From Hirundichthys speculiger (lineage: Eukaryota > Chordata > Actinopteri > Beloniformes > Exocoetidae), in contig JAGFBZ010000258.1 of assembly GCA_018398805.1 (NCBI GenBank), forward strand, positions 124,001 to 188,000: a stretch of 64,000 nucleotides of DNA. Reading direction: 5' to 3'. Made by a program: the position numbers and the translations under genes. The notes beneath the pieces are model-generated. The model saw nothing but the letters and a program-made list of their open reading frames with translations. It searched no databases and was not told the DNA's origin. Below, piece by piece: positions 1 through 11,474 of this stretch. The stretch's first letter is position 1, and each line of letters starts with the position of its first letter.

Positions 1-99
1 ATTGCAGCATACTGAGGAATGTAGTCTGTTAGATGGATCTTGAAGTACTGTGGGAGAATGTTGGGAATAAGTAGAGATATGTCATAGTTAGGGTTGGGC

Positions 100-530
100 A
101 TGTCATGGTTTCTGGGTTTCCTTCTTTTTACTCTTAGTTTGGTCTCTTAGTTTGGTTCATGTTTTGTTTCCTGCTTTAATTTGAAGGTCTGTCTATTCCT
201 TGTTGTGTTCTACTTCACTTCATTTTGTTCATCTCCCTGATTTTTTGCTACTGTGTCTCCCCTGTTCTTTGGTTTATTTATTTAAATCTTGTCTTTTTCC
301 CCTCTTCCTTTGCTGGTTTGTCTGTTGAGTTTTGCTGTCGATCCAAATGTGGATCCACCTGTGGTCCTGGCTCTGGTTTTCCCTTGTGTTCCTGCCCTGC
401 TGTCTCTTGGTTTTTGTGGATCACACAGTAGGTTTTTTTTTTTTGTCCTTGTTTTGGACTTTAAATTACCTTTTGTTGGAATCTCCTGCTTCCCATCCTC
501 TTGTATTTTGGACCCTAAACCTTAACAAGA
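100..530 (+). repeat. Probable retroelement (LTR-like) remnant
   Basis: A T/C-rich stretch opens with TGTCATGGTTTCTGGGTTTC and continues through a TTTTGCTGTCGATCC segment to a run of T. I associate this wording with a dispersed teleost repeat that behaves like an LTR or 3' retroelement end. The TGTCATG opening would fit an LTR beginning with TG, but I see no matching CA end, target-site duplication, primer-binding site or second LTR. Three overlapping short open frames here are low-complexity and not credible proteins. Recognition is from memory, so the class is uncertain. Confidence 0.3.
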
Positions 531-744
531 TAGAAAGTAAGAGCTAAAGATACTGAACTAGGCTGTGGATTTGTATAGATGTATCCTGTCAAGTAAAAAT
601 TACACATATTTTTATGAATTACATCTCTTTGCCATTGCATTCCCTTGATAAACTCCTTAGTGTGATTATAACATCACTAACACCACTTCTATAAAATGGA
701 AAGTAGAACTTGTTATATTTTCAACAACCTAATGAAATATTCTC

Positions 745-1000
745 AGTGCCTAAACCTTACAAAGTAAACATATTTTTCACTTCCTTACTCTGACCCAACA
801 TGTTTGAATCTTAAAAACCTAACCAAGTCTGTTGGGAAGATAAATCTCACCCATGGTATTCTGGGTGTAAACTTGACCCAGTATGTTTAGGGTATAAACC
901 TAAGGAGGCTCAGAACATAAACCTGACCAGATATGCTTGGTGCCTAAACCTAAACAAGTATGTTTGGTTCTGACAAGTAAAACCTAACTGAGTAAGGACT
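745..1000. repeat. Degenerate minisatellite, roughly 35-45 bp unit
   Basis: The motif 'tatgtttggtg...taaacctaa' recurs in diverged form at least five times: near 797, 826, 873, 925 and 957. Between them lie variants of 'acccagtatgttt' and 'ataaacctaac'. Spacing varies, so the array is old and indel-ridden. No coding frame runs through it. Confidence 0.45.
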
Positions 1001-1949
1001 TAAAATTGCAGTGTGACTGTTCCTGATGACCCTCACCAGTCAGTAATGCCAGTTTACCACACAAGCAAAGACAGGAGGGTGCAGCACACCGTGACAACCC
1101 CAGCTGTCGTAAGAGTCTGAAATGAAAGTAGTCTTTAGTCTGTCATTTTCTAAAGATGACACATGGGTGGGTAAATGTTGTTTTTTTTTTGTTTTCTTCA
1201 CCTCAAGATGCACAGTGGTGACAGCTCATCTGGACTGTGTATTTTGTCAGTGATAGAACTGTGAATTTATGCAACCAAGACAAATCATCAGATCTTTTAG
1301 AGGATGGGTTTAAAAGACTGTTGCTTACAAGTCTGAATGGTTAGGTGAAGGATTTTGTTGTTTCAAATTTTATGGATAGTCTAAATTAAATGTTTTATTT
1401 CATTTATTATGGTTTGTTATAAATATAACTTGACTTGTTACAAAGTAAGTTGTTCTTAGCCTGTAAATGTTAGAGTCTAATCTCCTCCTGAAGTTAAGTT
1501 TAATATCTGGAAGGTTCATCTTACAAACAAACTATTCATGTATTGTAGTTCACTAGGTTGATTGATAGACTTCACATTTCTAAGAGTTTTTTTTTCTTCT
1601 TCATATTCTATACATGCATGACACAGATTTACAACACAAAGATCATGAAAATGCACCTATTTTCTACTTACTTCCACTTTTTTTTTTGCTCAAGAATCTC
1701 TGAGGATACTTTGCGGTATTATTGTGTATCGGAAAAACAAACAAGAGAAAACTAATTTGCATCATCCGTGGCTGCAGAAAGCCTAAGACTGTCATAATAA
1801 CCTCGTAACAGTGGCAGATACCAACAAAATTAATTCTGCTGCTATTGGTTTTACTGTGCTTCCCTTTGGGGAAACAAAGGACCATTAGGTATAATGAAAA
1901 TGACTGAAAGAGCCCAGCTTTCAAGCGACTTGAATATTTCCCTAAAGTC
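1001..1949. other. AT-rich single-copy stretch, nothing recognised
   Basis: This stretch holds short homopolymer T runs (for example near 1178 and 1587) and two short opposing open frames of low-complexity composition. I see no repeat termini, splice-bounded exon or RNA gene. Confidence 0.4.
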
Positions 1950-2800
1950 TCATTTTCGCCGATTTGGTGTTGCATGTGCATTGTCATGCTTCTCTGTACC
2001 TGCTCTTGTATTAACTCGACTCAACTTGTTATATATTTGTGGACCCTCGAGCATAAGTTTGTAGGCAATGATGTGAGTCTTCACACTCCCTGCACACTGC
2101 CCCAAGCCAAAGGTATTTGCACATTGTAGCTTTATTGCAGGTTTGCTTCGTGACTCTGCCTTTCTGCCGGTGAAAGGACATTCCCGCCTGGTCATTCTTC
2201 TGGCTATCAGCACGTCTGTGAGGCATGACGATGCTTCAGATTGCGTGTTTTCTGTGGACTCCTCATTTCCGAGCGGCTTCCTGGCTCCGCTACGTCTAAG
2301 CTGAATTACATGCAAGCGGCGGCGAGCGCGGGCCTTGTAATTTCAGCGAGGAGGTGTCATGTTTAGTTACGCTCACCGTAATGGAGAGCTCGTCTTTTCA
2401 TTACCCCAGCTTTTAAACGGGCCACACCATAGCAACATGTGGCAGTGATCAATTTGAATGTCATTAACACGAGCGGCTTTAAGGTCCGGCCTTCATTTTC
2501 CTCACTCCCTAAACCGCAGTAATTGAATCAAGGAAACGGGTAGCGTTCGAGAGCTCCTGGTCAAGCAAACAAAAGGATTATTAACATCGCCGGTGACATT
2601 GTATTTACAGGAGAGGCTGAGGGAACTGTGCCATTTACAAAGCAATTTGCCGTAGTGTCATTTCTAGAATAAATAAACGGGAATTTGTTGTTGATTTGTG
2701 GTACAGGAGGCATGTGGCGACCCGAGGAGTCATGCACATTCTTCGGCGAGCTTTGGACGTACGGGGACATTGTTTTTACTACGCTGTGTGGTGCCTAGAG
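1950..2800. promoter_or_regulatory. GC/CpG-richer single-copy block, candidate conserved non-coding sequence
   Basis: This block is more GC- and CpG-rich than its surroundings (for example the GCGGCGGCGAGCGCGGGCC segment near 2315). It lacks repeat hallmarks and contains several TAAT/ATTA homeodomain-type cores around 2335-2530. Minus-strand open frames of up to 121 codons overlap each other in different frames and resemble no family I know. The regulatory label is inference from composition only; a multi-species alignment would decide it. Confidence 0.2.
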
Positions 2801-3519
2801 TACATCAAGCTGATATACAGCACTCAAAACAAAACTTGTCTTCATAACCTTTACGAAGATTAAAACAATGCAAGAAATAATAGCTTTCCAGCTGCATATG
2901 TAGAAGTGTATGCGGACATCCTGGTTTTCTCCTCCATGTATGAGTGTTGGAGTAGTGGAGCATATGACTGCTTTAGTCTATTTTCTTTGAGAATGAAAAA
3001 TCCAAACCCATCTGCAATTTGTCTTGATTAAGCAGGGCATCCATCTGCAAGCACCCATGTCTTCTTAGTGTCTTTTCCCATTTGCAATATATTTCATTCC
3101 AACAGCACCCCCTGTCCACTTAACATAACCACCTCCTTCTCTCCAAGCTAAAGATTAACAGATTAGAAGTAACATGATTGCCTGCTTCCTCTTTTTTGTG
3201 TCTGCTGCCTTTTCTGCCTCCTTTTTTTTTTTTTTCAAGGAGGGAAAAAAAATCATCAGCTATGATTTGCTTCTTTTTGTCCTCGTCTGCAATAACAAGC
3301 CAGTCAAAAGCACTTAATGTCCCCAGTATTCGAATTTGGTCTGTCACTCTTGCTCTGCATTGTACCGCATGACACATATCCACACACAAGCAGGCATTCA
3401 TTAGAATTCACCACTGATCTACAATATAACCAGACCTATTTCTCCACTGTAGTGTATAGAGGCCCATCACACACTTCAGCAATGCGTAACCAATAGCTGA
3501 AGAAAATGCATGACTGAAA
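2801..3519. other. Single-copy sequence, nothing recognised
   Basis: AT-rich sequence with a T/A homopolymer pair around 3220-3250. The opposing open frames there are created by that low-complexity tract. No repeat ends or RNA signatures are visible. Confidence 0.4.
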
Positions 3520-3910
3520 ACTGGAAAAGCGACGGAGGCCAATGAAGTGCAGTGGATGAGAGAAAGGAGAGGCGGAGTTGAGTTTTATTTCGTGGAGAAA
3601 GCAGAATGGACGGAATCAGGAGAGGTGAGGATAGAAATTGAAGGAGAGGGTGGTGAAGCAAAGAATGGAGGATCTAGCAAGCTTGGTGGCATTAGTAGGG
3701 AAAGCCTCTCCACTTCTGCGAGATAAGAGATGGCCCTGGCCAATGATGTGGAATGGTTCTGATTGGCTGAACCTGATCTCCCAGCAGAGTGAACCAAGCC
3801 CTTCTCCCGGAGCCTGGAGCACCTCTGGTACCCTGTCGGATATGTCATACGTCACTCTTATAATCGTGTCTGCTGCGGGGTGCTGCAGCTTTGACCCCAT
3901 CCCATAGCGC
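3520..3910. promoter_or_regulatory. Possible proximal regulatory patch with opposed CCAAT boxes
   Basis: A purine-rich stretch (3520-3670) leads into a GC-richer segment. It has a CCAAT at 3740-3744 and an inverted CCAAT (ATTGG) at 3762-3766, about 20 bp apart, which is a layout seen at NF-Y targets. There is no TATA box, CpG island or following first exon that I can recognise. Open frames on both strands (61-94 codons) are mutually overlapping and unrecognised. Confidence 0.15.
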
Positions 3911-5359
3911 TCAATGTTTCACACTTTACTCCTGAAAAGTAACTCCCGTAGCACACCACAGTCAGAGCTTAATAGCCTGCAGACCGGCACCACGCATGGC
4001 TTCTTTGCTTTTGGATGGAAAACCATCACTAAAACCACCATCGCTTGAAGGTTTTTCAAACATGTCTGGAACATGAGAATAAATTAGGAATAAAACACAT
4101 TTCTTGTTGTCATTGGGTGTTTTGCATCTTTAATCTTAATTTTTTTCAGTGTTAGTGGGTTGAATAAAGTTAATTTCATATTCTGACAGACGCCCACACA
4201 GCGACTTGGACCGCTGTAACTCGCACCAATGGTGGCATGAAGGTGTGGCGATGCTTGGATGGAAGCAGCAAAGAAGCTGTGCAAAATAATCAAGCTGTGT
4301 CCTGGATAACATGGGCTATAAATGTGAGCCAGAGGTTGTTATAGCAGAACCGGATTTCTGAATCCCCCGATGAAGTTACTTGGAAACGCCGGCAGCCTTT
4401 TAAATGATTTTAACGTAACGTGGTTTCGTTCAGACCAGCACTGTTGGGTTACTTAAACATTGGACGTAAATTCTAAAAGGAGAAGTCATTTTTTGTTGGA
4501 GTTGTTAGAGCTACAAAAGAGAGAAATAAACTACAATTAAGGATTTTAAGGGCACCACCCATTATTTCTTAGAACATCTGTTGAAAGCAGTGCATTGCTT
4601 GGCTGCCACAATCCATAGTGATGAGACATGATATGAAAAGCGCAAGCTTACCTTCAGAGTTTGATGTTTACTCCTGTTTTACATCTGTTTGCGTCTCTGA
4701 TATCACGATCATGATGGATGGATAGCTCACAGCTCCCGCAGCTGATGAAGTGTCAATCGTGGTAGCAGATGGTCTCGAGGGTTACAAGAAAAGTGAGTGT
4801 CTAAATTGTACCAGAGGCAGCAGGATACTTGAGAAGCTTATTTGCTATACTGCAATACTGTACACATGAGTGTATATATATACTGGTGTTATCTCTATTT
4901 CTTCATCAGACTGTTTCTGTTTCTGCTTGCACAGAGTGTCTTGATCCAGCTCTGAAGAATAAATATGATTTTACATCACTTTATCAGTCTTTATCTTTCT
5001 TCATTATATCTTAATAATGCACTTTATCATATTCAGTTATAATCCCCCTCTCGACCATAATTACCATTGACTGTGGAAGAAGAAAATCAGATATTATTCC
5101 TAATAAAGAGATCTCTCAGATTATAGAGGCAGCGCGGTTGTCTGCATCACAGATTTGTCCATGTGAAGAATTGAGTTTATTTGCCTTCAATTTCATATAG
5201 AGCCATTTTCGCTTCACCTCTCGCTTCGTTGGACAGATGACAAGGCCCTACCTGCGCTAGTCGTCTGTTTCCAGGCCCGTGCCTCGCCGCTGCCTGTCAC
5301 ACCCGTAGCCTACTAACAGTGCAAAAATAAAATATTTTTCTCTGCTCCACTTTACTCCA
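3911..5359. other. Single-copy sequence, nothing recognised
   Basis: Mixed-composition sequence with no repeat termini, no recognisable exon and no RNA gene. A few short open frames are within chance expectation. Confidence 0.4.
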
Positions 5360-5570
5360 AATTACCCATATCGCCAGGTCTGAAAAATATCTCTCTCTTT
5401 TTCTTTCATTTTTAACGTGTGCCACGTGTGCCAGGTAGACATGTAGGCTGAGGATGCGCCTCCGTATATGGTGGTCTCTGGGAGGGGATTGATGCTAATT
5501 AATGAGCCGTGAGAGTACTTGGCCACTTTGCAATCATAAAAGTACACGTCTTTTCATGATCAAGATTTCA
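5360..5570. promoter_or_regulatory. Candidate conserved element with CTAATTAATG core
   Basis: A non-repetitive segment carries CTAATTAATG at 5495-5504, a palindromic TAATTA homeodomain-dimer type site. Dense non-low-complexity sequence surrounds it. The 61-codon minus-strand frame here is not recognised as protein. The functional label is inference; nothing else in the segment fixes a role. Confidence 0.15.
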
Positions 5571-5763
5571 GGAATGAGGCAGAACGATCATTGACATAAT
5601 ACTGACCTTTATTTATTGCAGAAGGTTTTCCATTCAATGTGGTCCTGTACTAAAAAGACCAGAAATTTTATCCCAATTCAAGAACGATAATTTAGATGTT
5701 AAAAAAAAAAGACTTGTGCTGTGTTGCCCTCAATATTGAGATTCTCCGGCTCCACCCTTAGAA

Positions 5764-6078
5764 GTAAGGGCTACCCAGAAGGCATTGCATATTTTCGCCA
5801 AAACGTCTTCAAAAAGGATGGCGCCGAAAATAACGAACTTCAAATGTATTTTTGTAGTTAATAAAGACATAAATGTTATGAAACTATCTTATTGTCCTCT
5901 CTTTATATATTTATATTATCTTATTCTTCTTCTTCTATGTCTTCTTCTCCTTCTTCTTTGTCGTTGTCGTTTTCTTGACAGACTGGTCTTAGTTTTGGCA
6001 TAAGGCCACCCCCCACTGTCTGAAATTGTAACTGCACTTAAGGGGTGTCCCCTTTCTAAGTCACAAGATAGCCCTTAC
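5764..6078. repeat. Possible MITE with GTAAGGGCTA inverted ends
   Basis: GTAAGGGCTA at 5764-5773 is mirrored by TAGCCCTTAC at 6069-6078, enclosing about 315 bp with a CTT/CTC-rich core near 5925-5970. Flanking text also mentions 'cccttag' and 'aagggg' variants, suggesting more degenerate outer ends. I could not find a clean target-site duplication, so the borders are tentative and the class is unknown. Confidence 0.3.
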
Positions 6079-6396
6079 ATTTACTTTTGAGGGCCAAAGA
6101 CTGAGGGTTATGTGTAAGGGTTGAGATTAAGTGTTAACGGAGGATCTGGAATTGGCCCTTATTCTGGGAGTCCACAACGTTAGCTTGGCATGATTCACAA
6201 TTTCTAAAAAAATTCATTTTATTCATGCTGCCTTTTATACAGTATAAGTAATCCTAAACCCCTCCACTCTATGGAATGATAGGAGTTCCACAATAAAGAA
6301 TAAGGCTGTAAAACTTAAAAAAGAAAGTGGGCATATGTATAGAATTAAATAAACATGAACCCATAGCAGCTTATAGAACATTAGAGCAGTTAAAGG

Positions 6397-7268
6397 TTCA
6401 ATTCAATTCAATTCAATTCAATTTTATTTATATAGCGTCTGTTACAATGACAATTGTCTCTAGGCACTTTACAGAGACCCAAAGCAAATATCATCAACTA
6501 AGATTATATAATTAAATCCAATCAATGATAATGGCAGGTAAAAAACTCCCACGTAGGGAGAAAAAAAACCTTTATACCAAACAGTGGCAAGGAAAAACTC
6601 CACTTTAAGAGGAAGAAACCTTGAGCAGGACCTGGCTCATATGGGGGGACCTTCCTGCCGAAGGCCAGCCGGGTAGAGAAAGAAAAGAGGGGAGACAGGA
6701 CAGAGAGAGGATGTAGGACAGAGAGAAGATGGAGGACAGAAAGAGGATGTAGGACAGAGAGAGGAGAGCACAGAAAAAGTAAAAAATAATAATAAAGAAG
6801 TAGTGGAATTGTTGTAGGGTGAATGCAAGCGAGCTATGGAGGGCCCTTGGGCGTGTGGTCAGCGTAATGAGCCATGATAGGCTCTTGAGTATCAGTAATG
6901 TGCGGGTGGGGTGTAGGTGAGGTGTGTGAGAGAAGGGGGAGGAGGGGGGAGGAGGAGGGGGTTTGGGTTTAAGAAAAGAGAAGGGTAGGATTTCAAGCAA
7001 AAGGATGCAATATATAAACATAAACGGATGGAGGCAGCAGCACTGGGATGAGATGGCCAGAGGACCAGGTCGCCGATCACCACGCCAGTCGGCACCCAAA
7101 CACAAGTGGAGGAGAACCCCGGGATGGACAGTGGATGGAACTGCAAGTCAGCGTGAAACCCAGGAAACTCTGGCCTGCAAATACACAAAGAGAAAAGGGG
7201 GCAGAAACAGCACAACAACACAGGAAAGCAAAGAAAATGGAGCACAGTTTCAGTAGCAGGGTGCTCCC
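6397..7268. mobile_element. Dispersed repeat family A, copy 1
   Basis: The element starts with a (CAATT)n run and TTTTATTTATATAGCGTCTG. It continues through a 'ggcactttacagagaccc' block, an 'aaaaactccca' block, an 'agaggaagaaaccttgagca' block, a purine-rich GAGAGAGGA core and a closing segment ending GGGTGCTCCC. The same ordered blocks recur at 57210-57861 in the same orientation. The (TTGAA)n tail read on the minus strand, next to an AT-rich end, looks like the 3' tail of a target-primed retroelement; that reading is inference. The 166- and 117-codon minus-strand frames inside are low-complexity shadows of the purine-rich core. Confidence 0.75.
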
Positions 7269-10200
7269 AAATAATTATAATTGAATAATTAGAATTCTAA
7301 TAATAATTAGAATTCACAAGAGGAATCTGCTTCGTACGTTTCTTCTGGCTGCTGCTGTGATTCTTCTTCTACTTCCTTAAACATTAAGGAGCTGTACCGT
7401 GCTGAGTGATGTCACTTCCTGTGTGCTTTTCTCTGCTGGTCAGGAAACCCAATGATGAAAGAGATACCAGTCTACCTTCAGGTAGGGTAAGCTATTTCTG
7501 CATGACGTCGCGTCTGTTCAAATTTAAAACAAAATATCAACAAAACATGAAGAGCTAACTCTTCCATCCTCCCCTGAAGTGCTCCCCTGCACAACACACC
7601 CCTTCACGAGCATTCCACCTCGGTAAGCCGCATGCTTTGAAATGGTCCCACTTCCATGTAGGTTTTTATCAGCTAGCACCAGCTGATGGCCGCATCAAAA
7701 AGTTAAACCTTCCCCAGTTGACAGCAGCATTGCAGCCACCACGACACAAAGAACCGACGCTCAAAGTCAAAGGATAGCAATGCTTCTCTGATAGGTTCCA
7801 GTAAACTAACTTCACTGCTCTGTCACGGCTACTTGTTCATTCTTCAAGCATGACTCCTTTTTGGTCAGCCTGACCTCGGTGTTACTCAACAAACCAGCTG
7901 GCCATGATTATGTAGTATGCAACTTGAGCAGCAGCAGCTAAGGAGCCATCTGGAGAAGCGGGAGGTTTGTCCCAGAGGGCTGGTCAACCTGTGGGCCAGC
8001 TATGAGGGGGGGTCCAGCTGAGCTGCTGAAAAACCTGAGTGTTGGAGGTTACATTACTATCCTGCCGTGTTTGAAAGAATCCATGAATAATGAGAAAGCA
8101 GCTTCTGCTGACCCCAAAGCAGCTGGAACACAAGGTCCACCCAGAAGGTTCTGAAAGCAGGAAAGGTCATCTTTTGGTTAAAGTAACTAAACATTGAGGG
8201 AAAAAATTGAGATATTTCTAACACTTTATCAGTTATTTCACTTTCTTGCCATCGTATGACATCTCTTGTTTACCCAAATTGCTGTCAAATGCATTTAAAC
8301 TTTGTTTTTGCAGAGAATGTGAGGGTTCTCTAGTCTCTTCCTTCTCAGTGAAAAACAGCAAAAATCTTTCACTCAACAGTAATCCACCCTATTATTATGT
8401 TCCAGAAACTGTAAATAACATGGTGAGTAGAGAGAAAAAGACTGACTCAATAAAGTAAAATACCTAAAACCGACAACGGCAGAAATGGACTGACTTAAAA
8501 GTGGATTCACTATGTTTGACACCCATATCATGTAATAAGGTGTTATGTGAATTTACCTGACACGACAATTAGGTTTGATTATTTTAGATAAAAATCAAAA
8601 GACGCTTGAAGGGAGACAAGGTCAAAGCTGCCTCAGAGAGAACGGAGCAGTGGGTAGAAAATTATTAAGTGAAAAAAGCAGGCAATTAATAATAAAGCAT
8701 GAGTGTTATGCAACAGGGACAGTTTAATCTCTGTGAGGTCAATACAGTGGATATGATTATCAGAGATGTGAGGAAGCGTGTTTTTTTTTTTATCCTAACA
8801 GTAATCTTTGTGTCGCTGTTTGATCCTGTCTTTATCTATGGTTGGCCATATGGCTCCAGTGTCTGTCCTCCTCTCGATCCACTGTCCTCACTCTCACTGC
8901 TGATGGCTGAACAAAGACAGGAGGCTTATAGCCACGGGGTCAGACCTAAAGTCCTAGCCTCAAAGGCCCACACGGAGCCGCAGATTACTGTCTGACTGCG
9001 CCAGCCGTGGACAAAAGAAATGGACTATCACTGAATCCTCTTTGAATGTTTCCACATCGAGGTCTGTACATTTTTTGAAGCTGAGTCTTATCGTCCCGAG
9101 TGCCGCAGCTGAAATTTTCAGGATCCTCACTTTTATCAGATGAGGCGCTGAGAGGGGGGGATCGCTCACGAGTGGCGATTTGGCCGCTTGGAAGTCCTGC
9201 AGGAGAGCATGAGGAGCTTTCTTGAGAGGTGAGGGAGCTTACTCCTCGTGCTCCTGTTGTCTCCACTGGCGAGTCACAGATCTTTTTCAGCGCTTTTTGA
9301 ACTTGTGCTTTCTCGCAGGAATTTGCATTGCATTTGGATGTAATAATGGGCGGAGCCTACTGGTCGTGATGTGGATAGTTAGTTGCAGAAATAATTATCC
9401 ATGGTCAAGGTGGGACACTTTCAATTGACTTCCACTGTCGAATGGCATTGCATTGTGGGATGTAGTAGGCAAGTTAGACTTCCCAGAAGCATCAACCATT
9501 CAAGTACCACCACTTGTGCAGTTCACATACTGGACATTACTACATTCTGGCAAAATCAAGTTTCAGTCAAGTCCAATTCCATCGCACGCAAGCCGCAAAT
9601 GGTAAAATAATCACAGAAACGGGATAGCACAATGGATTTAAGCTTGAGCAGGTGTGGGAAGAAACTCAAAGGACAATAAAATCCCTGGTTGACACATGAC
9701 AAGTCCGTGGAGCTCCCGTCTTCCAGGAACAGGCGAATGGGAACAGAAACAATGCATATTTTTTTCTGTCTAGATAAAGTCATGGTTGATTATTAAAACC
9801 CCCTACCTATATTTATTTCCCCCGCCACAGTAAACAAGACGCAGACAGCAAATCAATTTCACCCCCATTTTAGTGCCGAACGACTCCCGATGGCAGTGCC
9901 GTTGTTATATTTACAGCCTTCTTTGAGTGCTCCTAAAACTGATTTTTTGTTTTTAACTGCTAGTTTTTCTGTCCTGGCAGGAAATGCAACTGAAATATCG
10001 AATGCTTTAAATTTGACTACAGCGCTACAACTTTAGGAATTAAATGCCAGTTACTGCCTGGTGTAAGCAACACAGAGTGCTGTGGAAATGTTAAAAACAG
10101 AATGCAAATATTTTAAAAACTAAATTCAATTGACTATTTTATATAGTCAAGCTTCTGCTCTCTTTTGCTCTTTCCCAGATTTTAATTCTCCCCACCACTG

Positions 10201-10899
10201 CGGAAAGGTTTCACGTTGTTTCGTTGATGAAATGTCCTTTTACCGCCTCACATGTGCACATCTGCCTTGGTTCCTCCTTTGAGGCGCTTCTGACAAAAAC
10301 CTTTTTAAATGTACCATTAAAATTTACTTTCGTAAGTTGGAGAACTGTTTGTTCCTGGAGACTTGGACGGTTATATTTCCATCACGTTGCATAACCTGAT
10401 ACAAGTTAATAGTTTTCTGTCTCGCGCCTTTTCAATTTCTCCCCTTTTTTTAAAAAAAACATGCTTCTGGCAAAAAATTAAATGGACATTATTTAATTCC
10501 AGGTTATAAATCATTTGAATATACCTTTATCTAAACATTGTGTACATTTTTTTATTTATTTTTTTGTTAAATCGGGGCTGTATCATCAGTCTCAACTGCA
10601 TTTATGTGACCAGTGTGACTGTGCGCCTGTTTGTGTAGCTAAACCCTCGTCTAATCTTTGTGCCTCCATGTGTCTGGTTCCTGCCTTTCTGGCTCACTTT
10701 CAAAAAGCTGCACTTCATCTTGGAAGTAACCACAGCCTTCAGCTGGAGCTTATAACAGGAAAGTGAAGGTTATTGGCTGCAGAGTTCACTGGATGAGGTG
10801 GGATCATCCTCGACAGAGAGATACGCCCTCAGGTAAGAAATTAATTGAGCTTATAGACTTTCGTTGCGGTGTGGTACTTTAGCCGGTTGACTGTATTTT
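7269..10899. other. Single-copy sequence, no gene recognised
   Basis: About 3.6 kb without recognisable repeat termini. It contains CpG-bearing patches near 8900-9270 and 'cattgcattgtgggatgtagta' style wording near 9446 that may belong to an old MITE. A T run lies near 8780. Open frames of up to 98 codons have no family resemblance. Confidence 0.35.
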
Positions 10900-11199
10900 C
10901 ACTCTCTGACTGTGTAACTTCTTTTTTTTTTTTCAAATACCCTAAGAACATGGCAGAGCTCTTTTGTTGAGCACATTGAATAGAGAGGCGTCAGGTCACT
11001 TTATATACTTTCTGCTCCAGTCGGGCCCGTTTGCCCTCGGCGGCGCCGGTGACTCTCTAACGACATCGAAGAGGAAGAGCGAAGTTAAAAAACCAGGAAA
11101 TCACAAGTAGCACTTAAATTATCCTTTTTTTCATTTTGTTACTGAGGGAGGTGAAATCTTCATGGTGTGTGAGCGTTTGGCGTTTCCATGCGGGGCAAG

Positions 11200-11213
11200 G
11201 TTTCCATAGTGAC
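11200..11213 (+). promoter_or_regulatory. X-box-like (RFX) site
   Basis: GTTTCCATAGTGAC approximates the palindromic RFX X-box consensus (GTTGCCATGGCAAC type). It lies 261 bp from a better match at 11461. The functional role is inference. Confidence 0.2.
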
Positions 11214-11460
11214 GAGGCCAGCTAATCCGACGAGCTGTGCGAGACGGAGAAAGCAGGTTTGAAGTGCTCAGCTTTACGGCGGCTTCTAAAAGCTCCCTGC
11301 CTCTCAGCGCCTTAGTCTTCATTACCTCCACATCCCCTTTTGATTGGCTGCGTTTATCCTGAGTACCTCGGGTTTGGAAGGGAACCGTAACACCCCCCCA
11401 CCCCCTACCACCACCCTCTGCAGCCAACGGCTCACACTGCCTGCATCCTGCATCGTTCAA

Positions 11461-11474
11461 GTTGTCATAGCAAC
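11461..11474 (+). promoter_or_regulatory. X-box-like (RFX) site, strong match
   Basis: GTTGTCATAGCAAC keeps both half-sites of the RFX X-box with two central-region changes. It lies in a GC-richer, non-repetitive segment, but no adjacent gene is visible to assign it to. Confidence 0.3.

Noticed and set aside
225..547. Three hydrophobic Cys-rich plus-strand frames
   Set aside because: They overlap in three phases within a T/C-rich retroelement-like repeat and resemble no protein.
6605..7245. Minus-strand frames of 166 and 117 codons with Leu/Ser/Pro-rich sequence
   Set aside because: They lie wholly inside the purine-rich core of repeat family A and are translations of low-complexity sequence. 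Copy 2 at 57210 does not preserve the frame.
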